A program made the position numbers and the translations under genes. A DNA stretch of 64,000 bases. Origin: Rubrivivax sp. (GTDB taxonomy: Bacteria; Pseudomonadota; Gammaproteobacteria; Burkholderiales; Burkholderiaceae_C). Each line of letters begins with the position of its first letter. Position 1 is the first letter of the stretch. Below, one piece after another: positions 9,154 to 17,771 of this stretch. Below the pieces are notes generated by a model, which searched no databases, had not been told where the DNA came from, and saw nothing but the letters and a program-made list of their open reading frames with translations. Location: assembly GCA_004210455.1 (NCBI GenBank), contig SEFA01000019.1:17929-81928 (forward strand), read 5' to 3'.

Positions 9154-10176
9154 ATGGACGCTTCCGCCTCGCTGCCGCCTGCCTCGCTCCCTCCGCTGCG
9201 CATCCTGGTCGTGGATGACCAGGCCAGCACGCGCGGTGTCCTGTGCAGCCAGCTGCAGGCGATCGGGCACCTCACGCTGGAGGCGGACGGCGGCGACAGC
9301 GCCCTGGCCCGCTTCGACGGCGACCATCCCGACCTGGTCCTGCTCGATGTCGAGATGCCCGACCACGACGGCTACTGGGTCGCCAGCCAGATGCGGGCGC
9401 ACGAGAACGGCGGCTGGACGCCGATCATCTTCCTCTCCAGCCGCGACCGCGACCAGGACCTCTGGCAGGGCATCGAGTCCGGCGGCGACGACTACCTCGT
9501 CAAACCCGTCTCCAACACCGTGCTGCAGGCCAAGCTGCGCGCGATGCAACGGCTGAGGCGCATGCAGACGCGGCTGCAGGAAGTCTCCGACGACCTGCGC
9601 CACAGCAACGCGCGGCTGGAGAAACTCTCCGGCGAGGACCCGCTGACGCGCCTGCTGAACCGCCGCGCGTTCGACGCCCGGCTGGCGCAGGAAATCGCCT
9701 GCGCACGGCGCGACCAGACGCCGCTGACGCTGGTGCTCTGCGACATCGACCATTTCAAGCGCTACAACGACAACTTCGGCCATCTGGCCGGCGACGCCTG
9801 CCTGCAGCGCGTCGCGCTGCTGCTGCGGGAGACCTGCCGCCGTCCGCGCGACTGCGCGGCCCGCTACGGCGGCGAGGAGTTCGCGCTGATCCTGCCCGGC
9901 ACGCCGCGCTCGGGCGCGATGACCTTCGCGCGGGCGGTGATGCGCACGCTGCGCACCTGCAACATGTGCCACCCGGATTCGGTCGAGCCGCATGTGACCC
10001 TGTCCGGCGGCATCACCACCTGCGTGCCCGACGCGGACACCACCGTCGAGGGATTGCTGCGGCGATCGGACGACGCGCTCTACACGGCGAAGTCCCGCGG
10101 CCGCAACCGCTTCTTCAGCTTCGAGATGCAGATGGACACCGTCGAGCAGGCGCCGAGCGGCTTCGCGCCGCTCTGA
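9154..10176 (+). CDS. Response regulator with diguanylate cyclase (REC-GGDEF) domain, copy 2
   Basis: A 340-residue REC-GGDEF protein, collinear with its upstream neighbour. Receiver Asp is residue 65 (LLDVEMP), GGEEF is at 239-243 and the RxxD inhibitory site at 230-233. The receiver-linker region is strongly conserved with copy 1 (GIESGGDDYLVKP and KLRAMQRL are identical), and both proteins end in FEMQMDT/YEMQMDT-like tails, which supports tandem duplication. Differences cluster around the receiver alpha4 region and the N-terminus, so the two could answer to different kinases. The start at 9154 gives MDASASLPPA; an ATG-rich upstream overlap is absent. A dispersed palindrome follows the stop. 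Confidence 0.9.
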   Translation: MDASASLPPASLPPLRILVVDDQASTRGVLCSQLQAIGHLTLEADGGDSALARFDGDHPDLVLLDVEMPDHDGYWVASQMRAHENGGWTPIIFLSSRDRDQDLWQGIESGGDDYLVKPVSNTVLQAKLRAMQRLRRMQTRLQEVSDDLRHSNARLEKLSGEDPLTRLLNRRAFDARLAQEIACARRDQTPLTLVLCDIDHFKRYNDNFGHLAGDACLQRVALLLRETCRRPRDCAARYGGEEFALILPGTPRSGAMTFARAVMRTLRTCNMCHPDSVEPHVTLSGGITTCVPDADTTVEGLLRRSDDALYTAKSRGRNRFFSFEMQMDTVEQAPSGFAPL

Positions 10177-10194
10177 GCCGCATCAGGGCTTGCT

Positions 10195-10218
10195 CCCGCT
10201 CCCGCTTGCGGGAGCGGG
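10195..10218. repeat. Dispersed intergenic palindrome (CTCCC/GGGAG type), copy 1
   Basis: Perfect 11-bp arms, CCCGCTCCCGC and GCGGGAGCGGG, flank a TT loop. The flank TTGCTCCC and the arms resemble the element at 27237-27261, so the two are copies of one intergenic repeat family. It may also terminate the upstream diguanylate cyclase transcript. Confidence 0.6.
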
Positions 10219-10319
10219 GCGAGTGAGGGCCGGCAGACTCGGCCGTCAACGGCTCTCTGCTGACACGCCAGGTGCCATGCCGGGGTACCGTCACGGCTTT
10301 CGACGACCACTGCCTCCGA

Positions 10320-11417
10320 ATGCCCGTGATCGACCATGACGCGCTGCGGCGTCACGCCATCGCCCGCACCTTCTTCAAGCCGACGACGCTGCTGCGCGCG
10401 ATCCAGCGGCTGGGCTTCGTGCAGGCCGACCCGATCCGCGCCCCGGCGCGCGCGCAGGACCTGATCCTGATGCACCGGGTCAAGGACTACCGCGCCGGAC
10501 AGCTCGAAGCGCGATACACCAAGCTCGCGATCGAGGAGGACGCCCTCGTCAACTACGGTTTCCTGCCGCGCGAGACGCTGGCGCTGCTGCACCCGCGCAC
10601 CGCGAAGCGCCCCTGGGACGACGCGATGAACGCCCGCGCCGCCGAGGTGCTCGAATTCGTCCGCGCGCGCGGCCGCACCCATCCGCAGCATGTGCAGCAG
10701 GCCTTCACCCATGGCCGCGTCGAGGGCTACTGGGGCGGCGAGCTCAACGCGAGCACCCAGCTGCTCGACGGCATGCACTACCGCGGCCTGCTGCGCGTGG
10801 CGCGGCGAGACTCCGGCACGCGGGTCTACGAGGCCATCGAGCACCTGCTGCAGGACGACAGCCCCGAGGCCCGCCACGCGCGGGCAGGCGCTTTGCTCGA
10901 CATGATCGTGGCGCTCTACGCGCCGTTGCCGTCGGCGAGCCTGGGCTACCTCACCTCGCTGCTCGGCTACGGCGCGCCGCACCTCCAGGTCGAAGCGCGC
11001 AACGTGCTGAAGGAAGCGAAGACCCGCTGGGCCCATGCGAAGGTCGACGGCGAGGTCTGGTACTGGCCGGCCGACGAGAACCCCGCCGCGCGCGCCCACA
11101 AGGTCGAGCCGGGGCGACTGCGCTTCCTCGCGCCCTTCGACCCGCTGGTCTGGGACCGTCGCCGCTTCGAGCGGCTGTGGGGCTGGGCCTACCGCTTCGA
11201 GGCCTACACGCCGGCGGCGAAGCGGACCAGGGGCCACTACGCGCTGCCGATGCTCTGGGGCGACCGGATGATCGGCTGGGCCAACCTGAAGGTCGAGGGC
11301 AGGACGCTCGTCCCGGACCTCGGCTTCATCGACAAGCGGCCGCGCGACGCGGTCTTCCGCGCCGCGCTCGACGAGGCGTACGACGAGATGGCCCGGTTCC
11401 TCGGACTGGAGGAATGA
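10320..11417 (+). CDS. Winged-helix DNA glycosylase of the AlkX/YcaQ (HTH_42) family
   Basis: A 365-residue protein of the family that includes E. coli YcaQ (AlkX), which removes alkylated bases and unhooks interstrand crosslinks. The N-terminal signature FVQADPIRAPARAQDLIL contains Q-A-D, matching the QPhiD catalytic motif that separates AlkX from AlkZ (QPhiQ). Further family features are the central YWGGELNAST and the C-terminal FLAPFDPLVWDR. MPVIDHDALRRH at 10320 is chosen over an ATG 16 codons upstream because family members start near this point. It stands alone between the diguanylate cyclases and the convergent aldo/keto reductase. Activity is inferred from the family. Confidence 0.85.
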   Translation: MPVIDHDALRRHAIARTFFKPTTLLRAIQRLGFVQADPIRAPARAQDLILMHRVKDYRAGQLEARYTKLAIEEDALVNYGFLPRETLALLHPRTAKRPWDDAMNARAAEVLEFVRARGRTHPQHVQQAFTHGRVEGYWGGELNASTQLLDGMHYRGLLRVARRDSGTRVYEAIEHLLQDDSPEARHARAGALLDMIVALYAPLPSASLGYLTSLLGYGAPHLQVEARNVLKEAKTRWAHAKVDGEVWYWPADENPAARAHKVEPGRLRFLAPFDPLVWDRRRFERLWGWAYRFEAYTPAAKRTRGHYALPMLWGDRMIGWANLKVEGRTLVPDLGFIDKRPRDAVFRAALDEAYDEMARFLGLEE

Positions 11418-11424
11418 CAGGAGC

Positions 11425-12453
11425 TCAGGCGTTCACCAGCGCCATCGACACCTCGGGATAGCGTTCCCCGGCGACCGGGAACTTGTCGAGCAGGTCGCGC
11501 AGGTCCTCGCGCAAGACGTCGTTGAGCCGCAGGCGGGCGGCCATCGCGTTCTCCTCCAGCCGCGCGATCGAACGCGTGCCGGGAATCGGCACGACGTCCG
11601 GTCCGCGGTCCAGCAGCCAGGCGAGCGCCAGTTGCGCCGGCGTCAGGCCGTGATCGCGGGCCAGCGCGACGAGGGCGTCGGCCAGCGCGAGGTTCTGCGC
11701 CAGATGACCGTCCTGGAACCGGGGATTGACCCGCCGCCAGTCGTTGGCCGCCAGTTGATCGGCGCTGCGGATCGCACCGGTCAGGAAGCCGCGCCCCAGC
11801 GGGCTGTAGGGGACGAGCGCGATGCCGAGCTCCCGGCAGGTCGGGAGCACCTCGGCCTCCACGTCGCGCGTCCACAGCGAATACTCGGACTGCACCGCCG
11901 CGATCGGATGCACCCGGTGGGCGCGCCGGATCGTCTCGGCCGATGCCTCGGACAGGCCGATGTGGCGCACCTTGCCCGCGCGCACCAGCGCGGCCATGGC
12001 GCCGACGGTCTCCTCGATCGGCACCGACTTGTCGACGCGGTGCAGGTAGTACAGGTCGATGTGGTTGACGCCCAGGCGGCGCAGGCTCCCGTCGCAGGAC
12101 GCGTGCACGTTCAGCGGCCGGCCGTTGACGCCGGCGGAGAGTCCGTCCGCATTGCGCACGATGCCGAACTTGGTGGCGAGCACCACCTCACGGCGGCGGT
12201 TGGCCAGCAGCCCCGACAGCAGCTTCTCGTTGGCGCCGTTGCCGTAGATATCGGACGTGTCGAGGAAGTTCATCCCCAGATCCAGCGCGCGGTGGAGCAC
12301 GGCCATCGACGTGGCCGCGTCGGCCGGGCCGTAGAAATCGGACATCCCCATGCAGCCGAGGCCGAGCGCGGAGACCTCCGGTCCGTGCGCGCCGAGCCGG
12401 CGACGCGGCAGCTGGGGCAGGTTGTTCAGCGGTTCCCTGGACATGATGGTCAT
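11425..12453 (-). CDS. Aldo/keto reductase
   Basis: A 342-residue NADPH-dependent oxidoreductase with a TIM-barrel fold. The catalytic tetrad is visible: Asp in LDTSDIYG, Tyr in the same motif, Lys in ATKFGI and His in DLYYLHRVD. The C-terminal [13 protein letters not shown] is the NADP-binding signature. The sequence is of the AKR13/YakC type, close to enzymes annotated as 'aldo/keto reductase, IolS-like'. The ATG at 12453 has AGGAG about eight bases upstream. It is divergent from an AraC-family gene with a 189-base shared control region. That arrangement is typical of a regulator and its target, so AraC control by an unknown aldehyde is likely. Confidence 0.92.
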   Translation of the reverse strand: MTIMSREPLNNLPQLPRRRLGAHGPEVSALGLGCMGMSDFYGPADAATSMAVLHRALDLGMNFLDTSDIYGNGANEKLLSGLLANRRREVVLATKFGIVRNADGLSAGVNGRPLNVHASCDGSLRRLGVNHIDLYYLHRVDKSVPIEETVGAMAALVRAGKVRHIGLSEASAETIRRAHRVHPIAAVQSEYSLWTRDVEAEVLPTCRELGIALVPYSPLGRGFLTGAIRSADQLAANDWRRVNPRFQDGHLAQNLALADALVALARDHGLTPAQLALAWLLDRGPDVVPIPGTRSIARLEENAMAARLRLNDVLREDLRDLLDKFPVAGERYPEVSMALVNA

Positions 12454-12642
12454 GGCGGCACTCCTTCGAAGACGGTGGGCGCGCGACGACCGGACGGCCG
12501 CCGCGATGACCGAGAGCTTAGGAATCCGCCCCCCTCCGGAACCAGCGCAATGCTCGCCCATCCTTGCCCGATTCTCCGGAACCCCATCCGAAGCCCTCGC
12601 GGGCGCTGGCGGCGCGCGCGACGGACTTGCACAATCCGATGC

Positions 12643-13584
12643 ATGGTCGCACCCACTCCGATTCCCCTCGCCGACGGTTTCCCCGACGCGCTGCAGGCCC
12701 TGCGCGCGCAGATGGTGGATCTCACCCTCCGGCACATCGACGCCGAGGGCTCGCGCCCGACGGCCATTCCCTGCCTGCACCTGATCAAGGCCAGCTGCGC
12801 GATGCCCAAGACCGCGCCGGCGTTCTACGAGCCCGGCCTGGCCATCGTGCTGCAGGGTCGCAAGAAGGTGGAGCTCGGCACCGAGACGCTGTATTACGAC
12901 CCGCTGCATTTCCTGCTGGTGTCGATGCCGATGCTGCCCAAGGGCGGCGTGATCGAGGCGACACCGGACAAGCCCTACCTCTGCGTGCGCATCGACTGCT
13001 CGACCGCGACGCTGGCGGAGCTGATGCTGGAGGTCGGCCCGGCCAGCACCGACGCGTCGCCCTCGGCGCAATCGGGGTTGAACGTCGCGCCGGTGTCGGA
13101 GTCGATGCTGAGTGCGGCGCTTCGCCTGATGCAACTGCTCGACAACCCGGAGGATCAGCGCGTGCTGGCGCCGCTGCTGCAGCGGGAGATCTTCTATCGC
13201 GTGCTGACCGGGCCGCTGGGCCCGCGGCTGCGGGCGCTGGCGCAGCAGGACAGCGCGACGCGTCGCCTGGGGCGCGCGATCGACGAGTTGAACCGCCGCT
13301 TCAGCGAAGCCATCAGCATCGACGAGCTGGCCGCCGTCGCGCACATGAGCGCGTCGACACTGCACCAGCGCTTCAAGCAGCTGACGAGCATGTCGCCGAT
13401 GCAGTACCAGAAGCAGCTGCGGCTGCAGCACGCGCGTCGGCTGATGCTCGGCGAAGGCCTGGACGCGGCGGCCGCGGCACACCAGGTCGGCTACGAGAGC
13501 GCCTCGCAGTTCAGCCGCGAGTACCGCCGCCTCTTCGGCACGCCGCCGCGCGCCGACATCGAGCAGCTGCTCCGCGCGGGATGA
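12643..13584 (+). CDS. AraC family transcriptional regulator (AraC_N type), copy 1
   Basis: A 313-residue regulator. An N-terminal cupin-like AraC_N domain (about residues 10-170; motifs [15 protein letters not shown] and [13 protein letters not shown]) binds an unknown ligand. A C-terminal double helix-turn-helix (about 210-305) has [30 protein letters not shown] split over both helices and [17 protein letters not shown]. The start at 12643 (MVAPTPIP) is chosen because it fits the family; the open frame runs much further upstream through the divergent promoter. It probably controls the divergent aldo/keto reductase. It is followed 7 bases later by a paralogue. Confidence 0.9.
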   Translation: MVAPTPIPLADGFPDALQALRAQMVDLTLRHIDAEGSRPTAIPCLHLIKASCAMPKTAPAFYEPGLAIVLQGRKKVELGTETLYYDPLHFLLVSMPMLPKGGVIEATPDKPYLCVRIDCSTATLAELMLEVGPASTDASPSAQSGLNVAPVSESMLSAALRLMQLLDNPEDQRVLAPLLQREIFYRVLTGPLGPRLRALAQQDSATRRLGRAIDELNRRFSEAISIDELAAVAHMSASTLHQRFKQLTSMSPMQYQKQLRLQHARRLMLGEGLDAAAAAHQVGYESASQFSREYRRLFGTPPRADIEQLLRAG

Positions 13585-13591
13585 ACGCGGG

Positions 13592-14557
13592 ATGAGCGCC
13601 CTCATGCAGGACACAGGCGCCCTGGGCGCGATGCTGCTGCGCCACGCGCCGCGTCCCGGCGTCTGGCCGACGGCGCTGCCCCGGCTCTGGGCCATCCGGC
13701 AGGACGCCCCCGGCGGCGAGTTCGCGCACGCGCTGCAGCCGGCAGCGTTCTGCCTCATCGCGCAAGGCGCGAAGGAGGTCCTCCTGGGCGACGACCGGTA
13801 TGTCTATGACGCCGCGCGCTTCATGGTGTTCACCACGGACCTGCCGGTCAGCGGCCGCGTGATCGAAGCGACGCCGGAGCGTCCCTACCTCTGCCTGCGA
13901 CTGGATTTCGATCCGGAGGAAGTGGCGGAGCTGGTCGCGCGCAGCGGTCCACCGCGCGCGGCGGCCGCGTCGACGCCATCGGTCCCGCCGATGGACGGCA
14001 CGACACAGGCCGGGGACGACCCGGGGCGAGGACTCTTCGTCAGCGCCGTGACCTCGGAGATGCTCGATGCCTCCGCGCGCCTGATGCAGCTGCTCGACCA
14101 TCCGGAGGACCATGCGGCGCTGGCGCCGATGGCGATGCGCGAGCTCGTCTACCGCGTGCTGCGCAGCGAGCAGGGCGAGCGTCTGGCGCAGGTCGCCCGC
14201 GCCGACAGCCAGACGCAGCGCGTGCACCGTGCGATCCGCTGGCTGAAGACCCACTACGCGCAGCCGCTGCGCATCGAATCGCTGGCGAAGGAGGCGCACA
14301 TGAGCGCGTCCTCGCTGCATCACCACTTCCGCGCGCTGACGGCCATGAGCCCGTTGCAATACCAGAAGCAGCTGCGGCTGCAGGAAGCGCGGCGGCTGCT
14401 GATCGCCGAGGGCCTCGAGGTCGCGCGCGCCGGCCACGCGGTCGGGTATGAAAGCCCGTCGCAGTTCAGTCGCGAGTACAGCCGCCTCTACGGCGCGCCG
14501 CCGTCCCGGGATGCGGCGAAGCGGCGAGACGCGCCATCGGCGCGGTTCCCGGCCTGA
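13592..14557 (+). CDS. AraC family transcriptional regulator (AraC_N type), copy 2
   Basis: A 321-residue paralogue of the preceding gene, in the same operon. The AraC_N sensor half has [15 protein letters not shown] and [14 protein letters not shown] in place of the corresponding copy 1 segments. A variable Pro/Ala/Thr-rich insertion (about residues 128-150) separates it from the rest. The DNA-binding half ([36 protein letters not shown]) is nearly identical to copy 1 in the recognition helices. Both may therefore bind similar operators while sensing different ligands. No target gene lies downstream; the next gene is on the opposite strand. Confidence 0.9.
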   Translation: MSALMQDTGALGAMLLRHAPRPGVWPTALPRLWAIRQDAPGGEFAHALQPAAFCLIAQGAKEVLLGDDRYVYDAARFMVFTTDLPVSGRVIEATPERPYLCLRLDFDPEEVAELVARSGPPRAAAASTPSVPPMDGTTQAGDDPGRGLFVSAVTSEMLDASARLMQLLDHPEDHAALAPMAMRELVYRVLRSEQGERLAQVARADSQTQRVHRAIRWLKTHYAQPLRIESLAKEAHMSASSLHHHFRALTAMSPLQYQKQLRLQEARRLLIAEGLEVARAGHAVGYESPSQFSREYSRLYGAPPSRDAAKRRDAPSARFPA

Positions 14558-14578
14558 GCGTCGCCCCTCTCGCCCCTC

Positions 14579-15265
14579 TCACTTGCTGAAGCAATTCCCC
14601 ACCATCGCCGGGGCATCCTTGAGGCGATCGTCGGTCGGATTGATCGCGGCAACGCGGTTCTCATAGACCCGCGTGCATTTGCTCCCTTGCCGGATCACCT
14701 TGGAGCCGGAGCCACTCGTCGACACCGCCGACACGATGGGTAGCGTCCCGGCGGCGTCGGCGATCGCGGATTCGACGGTGCGCGGCGCGCTGTGCGAGCG
14801 GTCGTCGTTGCGGATCTGGTCGGCCAGGCGCACGCGCGCGTGGGACGCGGGGCCGGACTTCGGCAGCGTCAGGTTGAGCGTCGTGCGGCCGTTGCCGAAC
14901 GGGGCTGATGCTCCCGCAGCCGGAATCGCCGGTACCGCCACGGTCTGGATGGCGGTCGGCGGCGGCGCGGCGGTGATCGTCACCTCTGGCGGTGCCACGA
15001 AGATCGGCGAGGGGACGTGTTGGCGAGGCTCGAAAGGCGTCCACGGCATCGGCCGGTCCACGATCAACGACGGGTCGGTCCTCTCTTCCGGAACCGCGGT
15101 CACCACCGCGATCTCGATCGCTCGCGTCGGAGTACCGGGGAGCAGGAAGGCCTTCCCATAGCTGTGCCAGGCCAGCACGATGGCGATCACCTGCACGAGC
15201 AACGCCGCCATCCCTGCGATCCTGCGCCGGCCTCGACCGACCGGCTCCCAATGCGCCACCGTCAT
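14579..15265 (-). CDS. Hypothetical single-pass membrane protein with Pro-rich periplasmic region
   Basis: A 228-residue protein of unknown function. A short basic cytoplasmic tail (RGRRR) precedes one transmembrane helix (about residues 18-35, MAALLVQVIAIVLAW). A Pro/Ala-rich periplasmic stretch (about 50-125) follows, then a C-terminal region with two cysteines (SKCTRVYE and VGNCFSK) that could form a disulfide. The layout (one helix, Pro-rich linker, small C-terminal domain) recalls TonB-like or energy-coupling proteins, but I see no TonB signature. ATG at 15265 lacks a strong ribosome-binding site. It is monocistronic, convergent with the AraC pair. Confidence 0.55.
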   Translation of the reverse strand: MTVAHWEPVGRGRRRIAGMAALLVQVIAIVLAWHSYGKAFLLPGTPTRAIEIAVVTAVPEERTDPSLIVDRPMPWTPFEPRQHVPSPIFVAPPEVTITAAPPPTAIQTVAVPAIPAAGASAPFGNGRTTLNLTLPKSGPASHARVRLADQIRNDDRSHSAPRTVESAIADAAGTLPIVSAVSTSGSGSKVIRQGSKCTRVYENRVAAINPTDDRLKDAPAMVGNCFSK

Positions 15266-15394
15266 GACGGCGTGCCGCGTCCCTGCATCGCGCCCTCCCC
15301 GGCCGACGTGTCCCGGGGCGGGATGGTAGCCGCGCCCGCTGACCGCCGCCGGAAGTCTGGACAGGGGTCCGCACAGAGGGCGGCCGGCGCCCGG

Positions 15395-16234
15395 TCAGAC
15401 GTCGTCGCGGTCCAGCGAGGCGGACAGGGCGGCATGCGCCTCGATCTCTGCCACCCGCTGACCGAAGGTCTCGCGCGCCATGCCCAGCGCATCCGAACCG
15501 GCCACGAAATGCAGCGGCGGCGTCGGCATCGCGGCCAGTTCGACGAAGGCGCGTCCCAGCTTCGCCGGATCGCCGGGCTGCTGGTGGTTGTACGCCTCGT
15601 AGGTCGACAGCGGCGGCGTGGGCAGCGTCGTGTAGTCCGCGATCTTCGCCGAGCCGTAGCGCACCGAACTGGCATCCAGGAAGTCGGTGCGGAAGAAGCC
15701 CGGCTCGACGACCGTCACGCGGATGTTGAAGCCGGCGAGCTCGGGCGCCAGCGACGCGGTGAACCCGTCGACGGCGAACTTCGTCGCGCAGTACACCGTC
15801 GCGCCGTCGAACCCGCGGAAGCCGCCGACCGACGCGATGTTGATGATGTGCCCGTCGCGCTGCCGGCGCATCACCGGCAGCGCCGCGCGGGTGACGTGCA
15901 TCAGGCCGAAGACGTTGGTGGCGAACTGGCGTTCGACGTCGGCGGCGCTGATTTCCTCGAACAGGCCGAGTTGCCCGTAGCCGGCGTTGTTGACCAGCAC
16001 GTCGATGCGGCCGAAGCGCGCCACGGCCTGTTCGACCGCGTCGGCGGCTTCCGCCTCACGGCTGACGTCCAGCGGAAGGCACAACACGTCTTCTCCGTGG
16101 TCGGCATACGCCGCCTTCAACGCCTCGAGGTTGCGACCGGTGGCGACGACGCGGTCGCCGGCGGCCAGCGCCGCCCGGGCGATTTCACGACCGAAACCGC
16201 GGTTGGCGCCAGTGATGAACCAGATCTTGCTCAT
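15395..16234 (-). CDS. Short-chain dehydrogenase/reductase
   Basis: A 279-residue classical SDR oxidoreductase. The NAD(P)-binding glycine motif is TGANRGFG at residues 8-15, an NNAG motif sits at about 87-90, and the catalytic Ser (NIASVGG) and YxxxK (YCATK) follow. The Arg in TGRNLEAL after the second strand favours NADP. The PGFFRTDF block marks the substrate loop of the classical family. The substrate is unknown; such genes are often annotated as 'oxidoreductase, SDR family'. AAGGA lies upstream of the ATG at 16234. It is monocistronic, and the 520-base region upstream belongs mostly to the infA side. Confidence 0.92.
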   Translation of the reverse strand: MSKIWFITGANRGFGREIARAALAAGDRVVATGRNLEALKAAYADHGEDVLCLPLDVSREAEAADAVEQAVARFGRIDVLVNNAGYGQLGLFEEISAADVERQFATNVFGLMHVTRAALPVMRRQRDGHIINIASVGGFRGFDGATVYCATKFAVDGFTASLAPELAGFNIRVTVVEPGFFRTDFLDASSVRYGSAKIADYTTLPTPPLSTYEAYNHQQPGDPAKLGRAFVELAAMPTPPLHFVAGSDALGMARETFGQRVAEIEAHAALSASLDRDDV

Positions 16235-16757
16235 GGAAATTCCGTCCTTCAGGGGGGTCGTGGCCGGGCGGCAACCAGGTGCCGAGGCCGGTGTTGGGGG
16301 ACGGATGAATCCTAGGAACGGGGCGGCGACCGCACGTGCCGGTTCCGGCAGACCGCTTGCACGATCCGACGAAGGCGATCTCCCACCCCTGACCGCGGCG
16401 CTGTTGGACTTCCCCCACCCTGGGGTGCCCTCGGGAGATGCGCGAATCTCGCGTTTGGGCTACAATCGCCGCTTGACTCGCACAAGACCACCCTCTTCAG
16501 GTCTTCTTCTGCAGCCCCTCCGGTCCCTCCCAAGGACACTTCTGCGAGCGGCTCGCACCAGCATCACCCCCCGGTTCGTGCGCTTGAGCGTTTCTGGTTT
16601 CGGCCAGCCTGTTCGCCATTCGGCGGATCGGCAGCTGGAACCACTTTCCGTGCCCCATCCGTTCGTATCATCGAATGGAGATGGCACACCTTCCCACACC
16701 GCGCCAAGACGGTTGCTTATTGCGATTGCCTGTCAAGGCGCACACCTCAAAATAACG
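16235..16757 (+). promoter_or_regulatory. Long intergenic region with predicted structured leader upstream of the 71-residue gene and infA
   Basis: No convincing gene is present over 523 bases. A -10-like TACAAT (16461-16466) would give a leader of about 285 bases before the next ATG. The leader can form hairpins, including AAGACC (16484-16489) with GGTCTT (16500-16505), and TGCGA/TCGCA within the palindrome 16543-16557. It is less GC-rich just before the ATG. The first about 200 bases hold the SDR promoter side. Function as a regulatory leader, possibly for cold-shock or translation control, is inference. Confidence 0.4.
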
Positions 16758-16973
16758 ATGCAGAACAAACGCATTGAGGTGGGGCGATTCCTTGTCTCAC
16801 CGATGACCAAACCCCATGCCGACGGCGGCTTCGCCGCGGCCGTCTCGATCCAGTCGGGACGCGGCATGGCCAGCATTGATCGTGTCATGCGATTCGTGCC
16901 GACCTTCGAGACCCGCCGCGCCGCGTTGCGCTATGCGGAGACCGAAGGCACCGCCTGGGCGCGCAGCCACTGA
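16758..16973 (+). CDS. Small conserved protein of unknown function (71 aa)
   Basis: A 71-residue protein. It has a beta-rich N-terminal half ([24 protein letters not shown]) split around a Gly-rich turn, followed by a helix ([19 protein letters not shown]). The pattern (A-S-I-x-S-G-R-G, D-R-V-x-R-F, A-A-x-x-Y-A, W) is one I recognise from small unannotated Burkholderiales proteins near cold-shock or translation genes; its role is unknown. It follows an unusually long leader and sits 85 bases upstream of infA, so co-transcription is likely. There is no signal peptide or membrane helix. Confidence 0.6.
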   Translation: MQNKRIEVGRFLVSPMTKPHADGGFAAAVSIQSGRGMASIDRVMRFVPTFETRRAALRYAETEGTAWARSH

Positions 16974-17058
16974 GCCGCGCGCCGTTGATTTCCGAGGCGA
17001 GGGCCTGCGGCAGACCGCGGCTGGCGCCCTTTTCATCTTCAAGCATGGAGCAAGCCGT

Positions 17059-17316
17059 ATGGCCAAGGAAGAACTGATCGAAATGCAGGGTGTCGTCAAC
17101 GAAATCCTGCCGGACTCGCGCTTTCGCGTGACGCTGGAAAACGGCCATCAGGTCATCGCCTACACGGGCGGCAAGATGCGCAAGCATCACATCCGCATCC
17201 TGGCCGGCGACGCCGTCTCGCTCGAAATGTCGCCGTACGACCTGACCAAGGGCCGGATCACCTTCCGTCACCTGCAGCGTTCGAACCACTCGGGCCCGCC
17301 GCCGGTCCGTCGCTGA
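17059..17316 (+). CDS. infA: Translation initiation factor IF-1 (second type)
   Basis: An 85-residue OB-fold protein that binds the ribosomal A site during initiation. [24 protein letters not shown] and [11 protein letters not shown], each spanning a conserved strand, and YDLTKGRI are characteristic. Classical IF-1 is 72 residues; this one carries a C-terminal basic/Pro extension ([10 protein letters not shown]) as in the second IF-1 found in many Burkholderiales. The canonical copy, usually in the ribosomal protein cluster, would then lie elsewhere. ATG 17059 is fixed by the conserved MAKEE start. A strong hairpin follows the stop. Confidence 0.93.
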   Translation: MAKEELIEMQGVVNEILPDSRFRVTLENGHQVIAYTGGKMRKHHIRILAGDAVSLEMSPYDLTKGRITFRHLQRSNHSGPPPVRR

Positions 17317-17325
17317 CGCCCCCTG

Positions 17326-17352
17326 CCGCGGGAAGCCTCCGGCTCCCCGCGG
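17326..17352 (+). terminator. Hairpin after infA
   Basis: Arms CCGCGGG (17326-17332) and CCCGCGG (17346-17352) extend inward through AGCC/GGCT with one mismatch, giving an 11-bp stem and a TCC loop. No T-tract follows on the plus strand, so it may be a weak terminator or 3' stabiliser rather than a full terminator. Confidence 0.45.
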
Positions 17353-17379
17353 GAAAATCGCCAGCCGTGATTTGACGCC

Positions 17380-17565
17380 ATGGTCGACGCCATGATCGAC
17401 GTTCAGCCCGAGGATCCCATGCCCGTGCCGCCGCCGCAGCCGGACATCGATGCGTGCTGCGGCAACGGCTGCGATCCGTGCATCTTCGACCTGCACGATC
17501 TGGCAATGGACGCCTACCGGCAGGCCCTGCGTGCCTGGAAGTCGCGCCATCCCGAGGCGTCCTGA
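17380..17565 (+). CDS. Small oxidoreductase-like (OXLD1-type) domain protein
   Basis: A 61-residue protein. The core PPPQPDIDACCGNGCDPCIF, with CCGxGCxxC, is the signature of the Oxidored-like N-terminal domain (the family of OXLD1 and short bacterial proteins). The four clustered cysteines may bind a metal or iron-sulfur centre, but no activity is established for the family. A helix, DLAMDAYRQALRAWKSR, ends the protein. Starts at 17380, 17392 and 17419 are all possible; only the part after residue 14 is conserved. A strong terminator follows 22 bases after the stop. Confidence 0.7.
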   Translation: MVDAMIDVQPEDPMPVPPPQPDIDACCGNGCDPCIFDLHDLAMDAYRQALRAWKSRHPEAS

Positions 17566-17587
17566 CGATTTTCCGTACCCCACCCCC

Positions 17588-17620
17588 AAAGGGCCGCCTC
17601 GCGCGGCCCTTTCCTTTTGT
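17588..17620 (+). terminator. Rho-independent terminator
   Basis: A perfect 10-bp stem, AAAGGGCCGC (17588-17597) and GCGGCCCTTT (17603-17612), with loop CTCGC, is followed by TTCCTTTTG. Its 19-base GC core is identical to the hairpin after metK. Confidence 0.85.
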
Positions 17621-17771
17621 GGACCGCCCCTCCCGCTCTCGGGCGGTCATTTCCTTTCGTGACGTTTCTGGGGACATCCCCCGGTTCAGGATCCGCTTCC
17701 CAAGGCCGACATCAAGGACAGGCGCCGCGCTTGCCGCAGCGGCGCAGCGCTACCGCCCTCCGGAGGTCTCG

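Noticed and set aside
11425..13758. A 777-codon minus-strand frame fusing the aldo/keto reductase to a long N-terminal part
   Set aside because: The extra part is antisense to the AraC gene; the reductase starts at 12453 with its own ribosome-binding site.
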